Of a DNA stretch of 64,000 bases, positions 27,101 through 37,023 are shown in pieces (positions within the stretch are counted from its first letter, which is position 1; every line of letters begins with the position of its first letter). The position numbers and the translations under genes are program-made. The stretch is from Flavobacterium gawalongense (GTDB lineage: Bacteria; Bacteroidota; Bacteroidia; Flavobacteriales; Flavobacteriaceae). The notes below the pieces were generated by a model. The model was not told where the DNA came from. It searched no databases and saw only the letters and a list, made by a program, of their open reading frames with translations. Location of the stretch: positions 17,475 to 81,474 of the forward strand of contig NZ_VJZP01000015.1 of the NCBI RefSeq assembly GCF_007097265.1, given 5' to 3'.

Positions 27101-28672
27101 TTTGTTGATAATGCAGGAGTGACTGTTCCATATTTGAATGTGGATTATGAATTGAAAGACAAAACAATCATTGATTTGGCCGATGAAAAGTTTTTGTTTA
27201 GAAATAATATATTAACAGATACAAAATACGGAACCAAAGGAACTTTGAATGGAAGTGTCGAACATAATAATTTTTCTGATTGGAAATTAGATTTAACTAT
27301 TAATTCGAAAAGACTTTTAGCTTTAGATACAAAAGACAGTGACGATGCCGCTTATTATGGTACCGCTTTTATTGATGGTACCGCAACGATAAAAGGACCG
27401 ACAAATTCTTTATTTATTAAAGTTGATGCGAAATCAGAAAAAGGAACTGCTATAAAAATCCCAATTAATAATGCTGAAAGTGTAAGTGATAATAAATTTA
27501 TTCATTTTGTGACCGTTAAAGAGAAGTATAATATCGAAAAAGGTATTTTTGAGAATACCAGAAATTATAATGGGCTTGAATTAGAGTTTGATTTTGATAT
27601 TACACCAAATGCTGAAGTGGAAGTTATTTTAGATAGAAATACGGGGCACGGAATGAAAGGGAAAGGTTTCGGATCCTTATTATTTAAGATAAACACATTA
27701 GGCAAGTTCAATATGTGGGGCGATTTTCAGGCTTATGAAGGAACCTATAACTTTAAATACGGGGGATTTATTGATAAAAAGTTTGCTGTAAAAAAAGGAG
27801 GTTCAATTTCTTGGGAAGGGAATCCTATGAAAGCGCAATTAAACTTGGAGGCTGTCTATAAAACTACTGCAAATCCTGCGGTATTATTAGAAAATTCTTC
27901 CTTTAACACTAAAGTTCCTGTTGAAGTAATTATAGGTCTTCGTGGCGATTTAACAAGTCCTGAGCCTGATTTTAACATAGAATTTCCAACGGTTAGTAAT
28001 GTTTTGAAATCAGAAATTCAATACAAGTTAAATGATAAGGATGTTAGGCAAACCCAGGCATTGTATTTATTGTCATCTGGTGGCTTTTTAAGTCCTGAAG
28101 GAGTAAATCAATCTGATTTTTCGGCAAGTTTATTTGAAACGGCAACAAGCTTATTAGGGGGGATAATTCAAACGGATAATGAAAAATTCAAAGTAGGGAT
28201 TAATTTTGTTTCTGCAGATAAAAGAATAGGAAGAGAAACTGACGGAAGATTTGTGGCGACTATTTCATCAAAGATTAATGAAAGGATTACAATTAATGGT
28301 AAAGTTGGGGTTCCTTTTGGAGGAATAAATGAATCCGCAATTGTAGGCGATTTAGAGGTGCTTTATAGAGTTAATGAAGATGGAACCATGAATTTACGTC
28401 TTTTTAATAAAGAAAACGATATTAATTACATCGGTCAGGGAATAGGATATACGCAAGGTTTAGGGGTTTCTTATGAAGTAGATTTTGATACTTTTAAAGA
28501 ACTGGTAAATAAAATATTTAAAAAACATAAACTCGAAATTCAGACTGAATCAGCAGCAGAAGATCAAGATTCTAATTTATCTCCGGATTATATTAATTTT
28601 TTGAAATCTAAAAAAACAACTAAAAAAAAACAAAAAGCAAATCAGGAAGCTGTAATTCCTAAAGAGGATTAA
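24179..28672 (+). CDS. tamB: Translocation and assembly module protein TamB (DUF490 C terminus)
   Basis: About 1,497 residues if it starts at 24179. TamB spans the periplasm from an inner-membrane anchor and moves lipid or helps outer-membrane biogenesis. Seen: an N-terminal anchor (FRSLLGLILLLLVLGIALS), then a very long beta-strand-rich repeat domain, and the conserved C terminus, with GKGFGSLLFKINTLGKFNMWG and LRGDLTSPEPDFNIEFP near residues 1160-1270. No ATG, GTG or TTG lies before the anchor: the frame opens at a stop (24176-24178) followed at once by ATA AGT ATC AAA, which would be a perfect MSIKKF start if the ATA were ATG. The first normal start codon (TTG, 24242) would delete most of the anchor. 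No tamA/bamA-like gene is adjacent. Confidence 0.9.
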   Translation: MSIKKFKKIVFRSLLGLILLLLVLGIALSTPYVQTKIAQYFVRSINKDFGTHIAIDGVSVSVFGGVKFKKVLISDHHKDTLIYADRIKTTILEGKKMLDGDLIFDDLDLHGLLFNLRTYKNEKESNLDKFIIAFETGKPSTKKFLLKANKLQIYDGHFILTDDNRENPKDLDFTKLNASVTDFLIFGPDVTTNINKMSFLDFRGLYVKNLSSKFSYSKKNIKLEKLDLLTKESTLNGTVVLNYKIEDFSNFTDKVQFDIKLNSASIASNDIRYFYKELGKNQHFYTKTSIKGTLNDLEFKNLELVDDRKTQINGDINFKNLFAKKGQKFSMYAKFDKLTSSYENLIVILPNILGNKLPTSLKKLGRFSASGTSSVSTTAVEADFSMITALGKVTSNLEIQNIDVIDKASYIGNVVLENFDVGTLFERKELGRVTLNIDVDGKGFKQKYLDTAIKGDISKIDYNNYTYTNVVVNGTFKLPNYKGQVSINDPNLSMTFDGLLDLSKKDSRYDFHINVENADLSKLKLVKDSVSVFKGDVVVQASGNTIENFQGNVYINKTSYQNVKGTYNFDDFAISSTFDQNRIRTITVNSPDIVQGEIVGKYEFSQLKNIITNSLGSLYTNYKPTKVKKGQFLKFDFTIYNKIIEIFYPQISIGSNTIVKGSINSDNQEFKLNFNSPKIIASDNTFDNIRISVDNKNPLYNAYIELDSIKTKYYKVRDFSLINVTMKDTLYFRSEFKGGANGEDYYNLNLYHTINAANKNVVGISKSEVKFKDYLWFLNAKETPDNQIVFDKAFKNFNIDNIILSHEDQEISLMGDLKDTSYKDLKLSFKDVDLNKITPDNDKFVFKGNINGEVNYKQDKNVYQPTSSIVIDHLNVNNTDLGILNFNIEGDENFRKFTINSNIENENLESFNANGSFEIVNKETILDLKLKFEKFNLGTLSSLGGEVLSNIRGSVSGNSVIQGNLKKPEINGRLFVDNAGVTVPYLNVDYELKDKTIIDLADEKFLFRNNILTDTKYGTKGTLNGSVEHNNFSDWKLDLTINSKRLLALDTKDSDDAAYYGTAFIDGTATIKGPTNSLFIKVDAKSEKGTAIKIPINNAESVSDNKFIHFVTVKEKYNIEKGIFENTRNYNGLELEFDFDITPNAEVEVILDRNTGHGMKGKGFGSLLFKINTLGKFNMWGDFQAYEGTYNFKYGGFIDKKFAVKKGGSISWEGNPMKAQLNLEAVYKTTANPAVLLENSSFNTKVPVEVIIGLRGDLTSPEPDFNIEFPTVSNVLKSEIQYKLNDKDVRQTQALYLLSSGGFLSPEGVNQSDFSASLFETATSLLGGIIQTDNEKFKVGINFVSADKRIGRETDGRFVATISSKINERITINGKVGVPFGGINESAIVGDLEVLYRVNEDGTMNLRLFNKENDINYIGQGIGYTQGLGVSYEVDFDTFKELVNKIFKKHKLEIQTESAAEDQDSNLSPDYINFLKSKKTTKKKQKANQEAVIPKED

Positions 28673-29045
28673 TACTTTTTGTCTAATGTTTTAAATGCCT
28701 GAATTATAAAGAAGATATATAAGAACTACTTTATAAATACTTATATAATTATTTTGTAATTTTCTTGAATAAATTATGATAACGCTTTAACTAAAATATA
28801 TTATTACTGATAGTTATAGCTACCTAAAACTAATCCCGATTTTGGGGATAAAAATCTTATTAATTGTTAATTATCAAATAATAATTGATTTTTTTTTAAT
28901 TTTGTTAAATAAAATAGGTTTTATTTTGGTTTTTTAAAAACTTATTAACGAAAACGTTTGAATTTAGGGCGCTTTACTAATTTATAAAAAATGCAGCTTT
29001 AAAAGTGCTGAATGTTTGCTAATTTTACACTTTAATACTTAAATA
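28673..29045. other. Non-coding region before pfkA
   Basis: 373 nt, very AT-rich. A small hairpin near 28829-28848 pairs ATCCC with GGGAT. No reading frame, RNA gene or repeat was found. The last 80 nt probably hold the pfkA promoter: a TAATTTTA near 29018 is a one-mismatch TAnnTTTG, about 25 nt ahead of the ATG. Confidence 0.5.
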
Positions 29046-30032
29046 ATGCCAAAAACAATAAAAAAGGTTGGTGTTCTAACCTCGGGTGGAGATTCACCAG
29101 GAATGAATGCAGCAATACGCTCAGTTGTTCGAACATGTGCTTATCATAATATAGAATGCATAGGAATATACAGAGGGTATCAAGGAATGATTGAAGGTGA
29201 CTTCAAAGAAATGGGCCCTCGTAGTGTAAACAACATTGTAAATAAAGGAGGGACGATTTTAAAATCGGCTCGTTCTACAGAATTCAGAACCCCTGAAGGC
29301 AGAAAGAGAGCACATGAACATCTTGTAAAAGCTGGGATTGATGCCTTAGTTGTAATAGGAGGTGACGGAACCTTTACAGGAGGTTTGATATTTAATAATG
29401 AATTTGACTTTCCAGTTATGGGAATTCCAGGTACTATTGATAATGATATTTTTGGTACAAGCCATACTTTGGGATATGATACCGCATTAAATACTGTAGT
29501 AGATGTAATTGATAAAATTAGGGATACTGCAAGTTCTCATAACCGTTTATTCTTTGTAGAGGTAATGGGAAGAGATGCCGGTCATATTGCTTTAAATGCA
29601 GGAATTGGAGCTGGAGCAGAGGAAATTCTAATCCCAGAAGAAGATTTAGGATTGGAAAGATTATTAGAATCATTACAAAAAAGTAAAGCTTCAGGAAAAT
29701 CATCCAGTATAGTAGTTATCGCAGAAGGTGATAAAATTGGTAAAAACGTATTCGAATTAAAAGATTATGTTGAAGCTAATTTGCCTGAGTATGATGTGAG
29801 AGTTTCTGTTTTGGGTCATATGCAGCGTGGTGGTTCACCATCATGTTTTGATAGGGTTTTGGCCAGTAGATTAGGAGTGAAAGCTGTAGAATCATTATTG
29901 GAAGGGAAATCAAGTTATATGGTTGGTTTACAAAGTGATAAAGTTACCTTGACGCCATTAGAACAAGCTATAAAAGGAAAAACAGAAATTGATAGAGAGT
30001 TATTAAGAGTTTCAGATATAATGTCAACATAG
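29046..30032 (+). CDS. pfkA: 6-phosphofructokinase
   Basis: 328 residues, typical PfkA. Phosphorylates fructose-6-phosphate, a committed glycolysis step. Seen: KVGVLTSGGDSPGMNAAIRS with the ATP-binding GGDSPG, SARSTEFR, the substrate loop GIPGTIDNDIFG with the catalytic Asp, and RGGSPSCFDRVLASRLG near the C terminus. The GGDGTFTGG motif is the classical ATP-dependent type, not the pyrophosphate type. Followed 66 nt later by gap on the same strand, giving a glycolytic pair. Confidence 0.97.
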   Translation: MPKTIKKVGVLTSGGDSPGMNAAIRSVVRTCAYHNIECIGIYRGYQGMIEGDFKEMGPRSVNNIVNKGGTILKSARSTEFRTPEGRKRAHEHLVKAGIDALVVIGGDGTFTGGLIFNNEFDFPVMGIPGTIDNDIFGTSHTLGYDTALNTVVDVIDKIRDTASSHNRLFFVEVMGRDAGHIALNAGIGAGAEEILIPEEDLGLERLLESLQKSKASGKSSSIVVIAEGDKIGKNVFELKDYVEANLPEYDVRVSVLGHMQRGGSPSCFDRVLASRLGVKAVESLLEGKSSYMVGLQSDKVTLTPLEQAIKGKTEIDRELLRVSDIMST

Positions 30033-30092
30033 AATTGGTTGAAGTTTAAAATTAGACTTTATATAAATAAAATAAATACAAACAAAAATTAA

Positions 30093-31103
<1,011 letters not shown>

Positions 31104-31117
31104 TTCTTTATATTTAC

Positions 31118-31148
31118 AAATCCCGTTATAGTAATAGTAACGGGATTT
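31118..31148 (+). terminator. Rho-independent terminator after gap
   Basis: AAATCCCGTTA pairs with TAACGGGATTT, then TTATTTTTT. A strong stop for the pfkA-gap unit. Confidence 0.85.
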
Positions 31149-31237
31149 TATTTTTTGTTCACTTTTTTTAATGTAAATTTTATACTGCACACATTTTAAA
31201 TAAGTATAACATACACAAAACCAAAAAAACCAAAAAA

Positions 31238-32089
31238 ATGAGATTATTAGTTGATAGTGGTTCTACCAAAGCCGATTGGATTGCGATAGACGATGCCGGA
31301 AAAGTATTGTTCACAACACAAACATTAGGGTTGAATCCAGAAATTTTAGATGGAGACGAAATTATCGAACGTTTAAATGATCGTTTTGATATTTTACAAA
31401 ATAAAAAAGAAGCCACCCATTTATTTTTCTATGGTGCTGGTTGTGGAACCGAAAGAATGAAAATTTCACTTTCACAAATTTTTCAAAACTATTTTCCAAA
31501 TGCAATTATTGTAGTGGAAGAAGATACTTATGCAGCTGTATATGCTACAACACCTAAAGGTGAAAAAGCGATTGTTAGTATTTTAGGAACCGGATCTAAC
31601 TGTAGCTATTTTGATGGAAAAGAATTGCATCAAAAAGTACAATCATTGGGTTACATAGTTATGGATGATTGTAGCGGTAATGTTTTTGGAAAAGAATTAA
31701 TCAGAAAGTATTATTTCAATAAAATGCCAAAAGAATTGGCATTAGAATTTGAAAAAGAGTACGATTTAGATCCAGACTACGTTAAAAGTAAATTATACAA
31801 AGAACCAAATCCAAATGCTTATTTAGCAACATTTGCCAAGTTCTTAATTCAACATAAAGAGACTGAGTTTTGTAGAAAAATAATATTCAAAGGAATGAAA
31901 TCTTTTGTAAAAAATTATATTAAACAATATGATAATTGCAAAGAGGTTCCCGTTCACTTTGTAGGCTCAATTGCATTTTATTTGAAAGAAGAACTGCAAG
32001 AGACTTTTGATAAATATGAATTAAGATTAGGGAACGTATTGAGAAGACCAATTGATGGACTTATTGCGTATCATATAGCTAATAAATAA
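31238..32089 (+). CDS. BadF/BadG/BcrA-family sugar kinase (GlcNAc kinase-like)
   Basis: 283 residues of the ASKHA superfamily. Seen: the phosphate-1 motif MRLLVDSGSTKADWIAID, where SGSTKADW replaces the usual GGGTKT, and phosphate-2 region SILGTGSNCSYFDG with a polar FGKELIRKYYFN following. Closest by type to N-acetylglucosamine kinase-like proteins, which phosphorylate amino-sugars from cell-wall turnover. The substrate is not proven. It starts 135 nt after gap and is followed by mgsA after 5 nt, so it belongs to an mgsA-linked operon. Confidence 0.85.
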   Translation: MRLLVDSGSTKADWIAIDDAGKVLFTTQTLGLNPEILDGDEIIERLNDRFDILQNKKEATHLFFYGAGCGTERMKISLSQIFQNYFPNAIIVVEEDTYAAVYATTPKGEKAIVSILGTGSNCSYFDGKELHQKVQSLGYIVMDDCSGNVFGKELIRKYYFNKMPKELALEFEKEYDLDPDYVKSKLYKEPNPNAYLATFAKFLIQHKETEFCRKIIFKGMKSFVKNYIKQYDNCKEVPVHFVGSIAFYLKEELQETFDKYELRLGNVLRRPIDGLIAYHIANK

Positions 32090-32094
32090 TTTTT

Positions 32095-32469
32095 ATGGAA
32101 ATTGCAATTATTGCACATGATGGTAAAAAAGCTGACTTGGTTCAATTTTTGGAAAAAAACAAAGCTATTTTACAAGAAGAAAAAATACAGTTGATTGCAA
32201 CTGGTACAACTGGGGGCAAAGCTGAAAATTCGGGTTTCAAAGTAGCTAAAATGCTTTCAGGTCCTTTAGGAGGTGATGCTCAAATTGCAGCCAGAGTTGC
32301 GGAAGGTAAAACTCAAATGGTTTTCTTTTTTAAAGATCCATTGTCAAGCCACCCTCATGAAGCTGATATCAATATGCTTATTCGTGTTTGTGACGTACAT
32401 AATGTGCCATTGGCTACTAATGAGGCAACGGCACAATTACTGTTAAATGCTATAGCATTGCAATCATAG
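32095..32469 (+). CDS. mgsA: Methylglyoxal synthase
   Basis: 124 residues, short but complete for MgsA, which converts dihydroxyacetone phosphate to methylglyoxal and phosphate as a glycolytic bypass. Seen: the phosphate-binding ATGTTGGKAE, SGPLGGDAQIAARVAEG and the SHPHEADINMLIRVCDVHNVPLATNEATAQLL core with the catalytic Asp. It shares the last 20 nt with the convergent ridA gene. Regulation is not visible in sequence; family members are inhibited by phosphate. Confidence 0.95.
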   Translation: MEIAIIAHDGKKADLVQFLEKNKAILQEEKIQLIATGTTGGKAENSGFKVAKMLSGPLGGDAQIAARVAEGKTQMVFFFKDPLSSHPHEADINMLIRVCDVHNVPLATNEATAQLLLNAIALQS

Positions 32470-32830
32470 AAATTTCTACATTTACATTTTTTGGCAAACA
32501 AGCCACTTGAACCGTTTCACGAGCTGGAGCGGTTTTTTCGTTAAAATAAGAACCATATATAGTATTTATTTTTCCAAAATCATTCATATCCATTATGAAT
32601 ATTGTAGTTTTTACTACGCTTTCAAACGTCATTCCTGCAGCTTCTAAAACTGCTTTCATGTTTTGCATCACTTGTTCGGTTTCGGCTTCAATGGTAGCGG
32701 TAACTAATTCTCCAGTTGTTGGGTTTATTGCAATTTGACCAGATGTATAAAGCGTGTTTACTTTAAGAACAGCCTGATTGTATGGACCAATTGGTGCAGG
32801 AGCATTTTCGGTAAAAATTATCTTTTTCAT
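32450..32830 (-). CDS. ridA: RidA family enamine/imine deaminase
   Basis: 126 residues. RidA hydrolyses reactive 2-aminoacrylate made by PLP enzymes. Seen: NAPAPIGPYNQAV, YTSGQIAINPTTGELV, EAAGMTFESVVKTTIF and the C-terminal ARETVQVACLPKNVNVEISMIA with the conserved Arg at the start of the block. Convergent to mgsA with a 20-nt coding overlap, so the two 3' ends form complementary RNAs. Confidence 0.92.
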   Translation of the reverse strand: MKKIIFTENAPAPIGPYNQAVLKVNTLYTSGQIAINPTTGELVTATIEAETEQVMQNMKAVLEAAGMTFESVVKTTIFIMDMNDFGKINTIYGSYFNEKTAPARETVQVACLPKNVNVEISMIAML

Positions 32831-32978
32831 AAAAATGGATGTATTAATTTATTGTTTGAATGGAATAATTATAAAATTATATGTATCAATTTTTTGTTTT
32901 AGTCTTCTTAAAATGGGTTCTATTAAATAGAATTAAAATTTTGAATATTTAGTTTGTTCAAGACTGGTTAACAGGTAA

Positions 32979-35723
32979 TTATCTATTTGTGCTACTTCGT
33001 TTGTCGAATTTTATATCACTTAATACACCAGATTTTATACCAATGAAGAAACCCCAATTGGCATTTGTACCAAATGGTGTCCAATTGAAATCCATTCTCC
33101 AACTTAATAAATCTCTTTCGAAACGAAGTTGGGTGAATGTAACTCCTTTTTGTACAAAATCATAACCTGTTGATACACCTGCTTTCCATTTAGGAGTTAT
33201 GTCTGCATTAGCAGAAATCATTATGGAATTTCCAATAATTTTTTTCTCTCTGTTGTTGTTTCCATAAGTGAGGGAATAGGCAAAAGTCATATCCCATGGC
33301 AGTTTTGAGCTGAAAAATTCTGAAATAACATCTTCACCTTCTCCATTTTCGTCAAATTGACTTTTTCTATTATCGCTTAAATCAGTATTTGTTCCAAATA
33401 AATCATCTTCCCTGCCACCATTTCTCTCACTTTGAACGTTTTTGTCTTTCTTGGTTTTATCTTTTTCTTTGCTCGAAATAGCATAATTTAAAGTCATATT
33501 AGCACTTGTCATTCTAAATAAACTTCCTCCATTATCTATATTGAAAACATTAATTCTGGTGCCTGAATTATCAATAGCATAAGGATCTAAAGTTGCACCA
33601 AAATTCACATTCATTTTGTTGGCAAAAAGTTGAGTTCCTCCACTGACTCTAACGGGTGAAAAAGCAAGAGAAGTTACCCCGTCAGCATTAAGATTATAAC
33701 TAGTTGAAAGATTTAAATTATTAAGCAGCATTATTTTTTTTGGTTCAATCTTAGTACTGTCTTTATCAGTGACTTTAGCTTCAAAAGTATTGCTTAAATC
33801 AAAACCTAAATTATTTGAGTTTGATATACCTGGCGCTCCAAAAATTCCACCTTCAAATCGGGAGTATTGTTTTATCATAGTTCCAGTTGCATCTGAGGCA
33901 TAGGTATCATAATATTTCTCAAAACTTGGAGTGTAACCATACGAAACCGATGGACGCATGACGTGTCGAATAGATTTTATTTTTTTATCGGCTCCAAAAT
34001 TAAATGTCCCGTATATAGTAGTTCCTAAACTTGATGAAAAAGAGTAGGTTCTAAAAGCATCAAATCCATTTACAGTATTATCGACTACTTTGCTTTGGTC
34101 AGCATCATAACTTCTATTAATAGTTTTTGTGTACCAAACTTCTTTATAATTAAAAGATGATGAAGCACTAAAATATTTGAATAATTTAAAATTTGTACTT
34201 AACGGGATAGTGTGTTCAATACCCGTTTTCGTATCTCTAAACATTTGAGGTTTGAAGAATAAGGAATCGTTGGTTACAATGCTATTTTTACCGCTTAAAT
34301 TATACTGTAGATTGATATTTTTAAAAAAACCTTTTTTGACACCATCTTTTCCAACAAAAGGATACAAACGATCCACACTTACTTGCAGTGTCGGTAAAGT
34401 CATATTGATTTCCTCGGTTTGTGTGTTTTGAGAATGTGTTGCAGTCAATGACATTCTAACCTGTGGAACTGAATTGAATGTTTTGCTGTAAGAGATGGAT
34501 GAGCTTAATGTATTATTAAGATTTGAACCTATATTCGCCTGATTTATAGATTGCTTAAAATATTTACTGCTTCCAAGATTTACCGAAGCAGAAAAACTTG
34601 AGTTTGGATTCGATTTTGAATCTTTGGAATGCGACCATTGTATATTGTAAATTTTCTGTTTTGAATAATCAGGATAGCCTCTCTCACTGGTAATTAAATT
34701 TTCAAATCGTACATTCAAATTACCACGATATTTATAGCGTTCCGCATAACTCGATTCAAAACGCATTCCGTAACTACCATTAGTATAATAATCTCCTAAA
34801 ACAGTTAAATCATAATTATCGCTAAGGGCAAAATAATATCCTCCATTTTGTAAAGAAAAACCTCTTGTATTAGAATCATTATAACTAGGTAAAATCAATC
34901 CGGAGACGCTAGTCTCTTTACTCATTGGAAAAAAAGCAAAAGGTAAAGCAACAGGAGTTGGCACATTGGCAATAACCATATAGGTTAAGCCGGTAACTAC
35001 TTTTTTACCAGGAATAAATTTGACTTTATTGGTTTGGAAATAATATTCTGGATTATCCACATCTTTTGAAGTCGTGAACTTTGCTTTTTTGAGAAAATAG
35101 ACTGAATCATTTTCTTTTTTAGTAACAGCTGCTTTTATTTTAAATTCTCCTTGATCCGATCTTGAATTCCAAATCAAAGCTTTTTTAGTTTTAAAATTGA
35201 AACGAATGGAATCTGGTTCTATGACATTGGTACCTTGTTTGAAATTTGGATATTGTGTGTATGCTCCTGTGGAGTCTTTTATTCGACCAGCATAGACTTC
35301 GTTTTTTTCATAGTCCATGACTATAATCCCTGATTTCAATTCAACATCTTGATAATAAAGTTCTGCTTTATCATATAAGGTGATGAGTTTTTTCTTTTGA
35401 TCAATTTTGGCATAGTTTTCAGCCGTGTATTTTACTTTACCGTCAAGAAATGCTTTTTTAGGTTTTACGGTATCCTTTTTTATCGAATCTGTTTCTTTTT
35501 TTAAATCTGTAGTTGATTTTTCAGGATCCCCAGCAACAGTTTTGGTGTTATCTGTTTGTTTTTTAGTAGGTATAGCTGTTGTTTTTTTTGTTATATCTTG
35601 TGAATATAATTTAGCAGATCCTATTGTTAGGAAAATTGATAAAAAAACGATATTAAATAAGTTTGTATGCAAAGGTTTAAATGCTATTTTTGTAAAATTA
35701 TGGCCTGTTTTTTGAGATGTCAA
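32979..35723 (-). CDS. lptD: LPS-assembly protein LptD homologue
   Basis: About 914 residues. LptD forms the outer-membrane channel that inserts lipopolysaccharide. Seen: a signal peptide (HTNLFNIVFLSIFLTIGSAKLYS, cleavage before QDI), a low-complexity KK/PKK linker, an OstA-like N domain with LYDKAELYYQDVELKSGIIVMDYEKNEVYAG, then a long beta-barrel with aromatic-rich strands ending in WTPFGTNANWGFFIGIKSG. No ATG occurs in frame before about residue 150. TTG codons at 35756, 35723 and 35672 are the only starts compatible with the signal peptide; I chose 35723 (MTSQKTGHN), and 35672 gives the signal peptide alone. Divergent from the amidase. Confidence 0.9.
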   Translation of the reverse strand: MTSQKTGHNFTKIAFKPLHTNLFNIVFLSIFLTIGSAKLYSQDITKKTTAIPTKKQTDNTKTVAGDPEKSTTDLKKETDSIKKDTVKPKKAFLDGKVKYTAENYAKIDQKKKLITLYDKAELYYQDVELKSGIIVMDYEKNEVYAGRIKDSTGAYTQYPNFKQGTNVIEPDSIRFNFKTKKALIWNSRSDQGEFKIKAAVTKKENDSVYFLKKAKFTTSKDVDNPEYYFQTNKVKFIPGKKVVTGLTYMVIANVPTPVALPFAFFPMSKETSVSGLILPSYNDSNTRGFSLQNGGYYFALSDNYDLTVLGDYYTNGSYGMRFESSYAERYKYRGNLNVRFENLITSERGYPDYSKQKIYNIQWSHSKDSKSNPNSSFSASVNLGSSKYFKQSINQANIGSNLNNTLSSSISYSKTFNSVPQVRMSLTATHSQNTQTEEINMTLPTLQVSVDRLYPFVGKDGVKKGFFKNINLQYNLSGKNSIVTNDSLFFKPQMFRDTKTGIEHTIPLSTNFKLFKYFSASSSFNYKEVWYTKTINRSYDADQSKVVDNTVNGFDAFRTYSFSSSLGTTIYGTFNFGADKKIKSIRHVMRPSVSYGYTPSFEKYYDTYASDATGTMIKQYSRFEGGIFGAPGISNSNNLGFDLSNTFEAKVTDKDSTKIEPKKIMLLNNLNLSTSYNLNADGVTSLAFSPVRVSGGTQLFANKMNVNFGATLDPYAIDNSGTRINVFNIDNGGSLFRMTSANMTLNYAISSKEKDKTKKDKNVQSERNGGREDDLFGTNTDLSDNRKSQFDENGEGEDVISEFFSSKLPWDMTFAYSLTYGNNNREKKIIGNSIMISANADITPKWKAGVSTGYDFVQKGVTFTQLRFERDLLSWRMDFNWTPFGTNANWGFFIGIKSGVLSDIKFDKRSSTNR

Positions 35724-35806
35724 ACTTACATATAATTTTTTGTCAAAAATAATCAAATAAAGAATTTATAACCTTGGTGTTTTAATTAAAATTAACTTTT
35801 AGATTT

Positions 35807-36973
35807 ATGCGTATCATATATAAAATAAAAATAATATTCATTCTACTTCTAACGACAGTTTCTTTTACAACGTATAGCCAATCCAATATATTTAGAGTAA
35901 CCTTAGATGCGGGTCATGGAGCACATGATTTTGGTGCCGTATATGAAGGTCGTGTAGAAAAGAATATTGCTTTGGCTGTAGTTTTAAAAGTGGGGAAGAT
36001 ATTAGAGGCTACACCTAAAATTAGTGTTACATATACGCGAAAAACGGACGTATTTATTGATTTAATTGAAAGGGCAAATATAGCCAATAGATCTGACGCT
36101 AATATTTTTGTATCGATTCACTGTAATGCAAACAGAAATACTGCAGCTGATGGTACCGAAACTTATGTTATGGGTATGAATAAAGTAGCTTCTAACCTTG
36201 AAGCCGCGAAAAAAGAGAACTCTGTAATTACTTTGGAAAAAGATTACAAACAAAAATACGAAGGATTCGATCCTAACTCTCCAGAAACGATGATAGGAAT
36301 GACTTTGATGCAAGAGGAATATTTAGACAACAGCATTTCTCTTGCAAGTAAAATTGAAGAAGAGTTTGCTGATTTAGGTAAAAAAATTAGAGGAGGAGGA
36401 GTTAAACAAGCCCCTTTTATGGTACTTCATAAGGCCTATATGCCAAGAGTATTAATAGAAATGGGATTTATTTCTAATTCTATTGAGGGAAATACTTTAA
36501 ATTCGGAGGAAGGTCAAAATGAAATCGCTAAAGCCATTGCAGATGCTATTGTAAGTTATAAGAGCGATTATTATGGAAATGGAGAAACTGAGATTTTTGA
36601 TGAAAAACCATCACAGAAAATTATTGATAAGCCAATAAAAGATACTTCATCTCCGGTAAAGCCTAAAGTAAATTTAAATTCTTCGGAAGTTAAAAAAACA
36701 ATAAAAAACGCAGATAATTCATCGGCTTTATTCAAAGTGCAACTTTCTGCCAGTGTTAGAAAAGTGGAATTAGCGCCTAAAAATTTTAAAGGATTGAAAA
36801 ATATTTCTGTAGCATATGATAACAGAGTCTACAAATACATGTACGGAGAAACTCCGGATTATGATGAGGCAAAAAAGCAATTGCAGGAAGCAAAAGAAAA
36901 AGGATATGATTCGGCTTTTTTAATTGCATTTAAAAATGGAGAAAAAATTAGTATTCAAGAAGCACTTAAATAA
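35807..36973 (+). CDS. N-acetylmuramoyl-L-alanine amidase (Amidase_3) with SPOR-like tail
   Basis: 388 residues. Signal peptide: IIFILLLTTVSFTTYS, cleavage before QSN. The zinc amidase domain has ligands in DAGHGAHDFGA, YEGRVEKNIAL, VSIHCNANRN and the catalytic Glu in LIEMGFISN. After a low-complexity Lys/Pro linker (about 245-290), the C-terminal 90 residues resemble a SPOR domain (FKVQLSASVRK, KYMYGETPDYDEAKKQLQEAKEKG). It separates daughter cells by cleaving peptide from glycan. It starts 84 nt from the lptD start and is probably the first gene of the unit that goes on through mlaD, or ends before its own promoter. Confidence 0.92.
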   Translation: MRIIYKIKIIFILLLTTVSFTTYSQSNIFRVTLDAGHGAHDFGAVYEGRVEKNIALAVVLKVGKILEATPKISVTYTRKTDVFIDLIERANIANRSDANIFVSIHCNANRNTAADGTETYVMGMNKVASNLEAAKKENSVITLEKDYKQKYEGFDPNSPETMIGMTLMQEEYLDNSISLASKIEEEFADLGKKIRGGGVKQAPFMVLHKAYMPRVLIEMGFISNSIEGNTLNSEEGQNEIAKAIADAIVSYKSDYYGNGETEIFDEKPSQKIIDKPIKDTSSPVKPKVNLNSSEVKKTIKNADNSSALFKVQLSASVRKVELAPKNFKGLKNISVAYDNRVYKYMYGETPDYDEAKKQLQEAKEKGYDSAFLIAFKNGEKISIQEALK

Positions 36974-36999
36974 TAATAACAAGTTAAAATATTTTATAT

Positions 37000-37007
37000 T
37001 AATTTTG
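37000..37007 (+). promoter_or_regulatory. Candidate mlaD -7 element
   Basis: TAATTTTG matches TAnnTTTG exactly, 17 nt ahead of the TTG start. The -33 region is poor, and the leader would be only about 12 nt long. Confidence 0.4.
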
Positions 37008-37023
37008 CACAAACATTTATATT

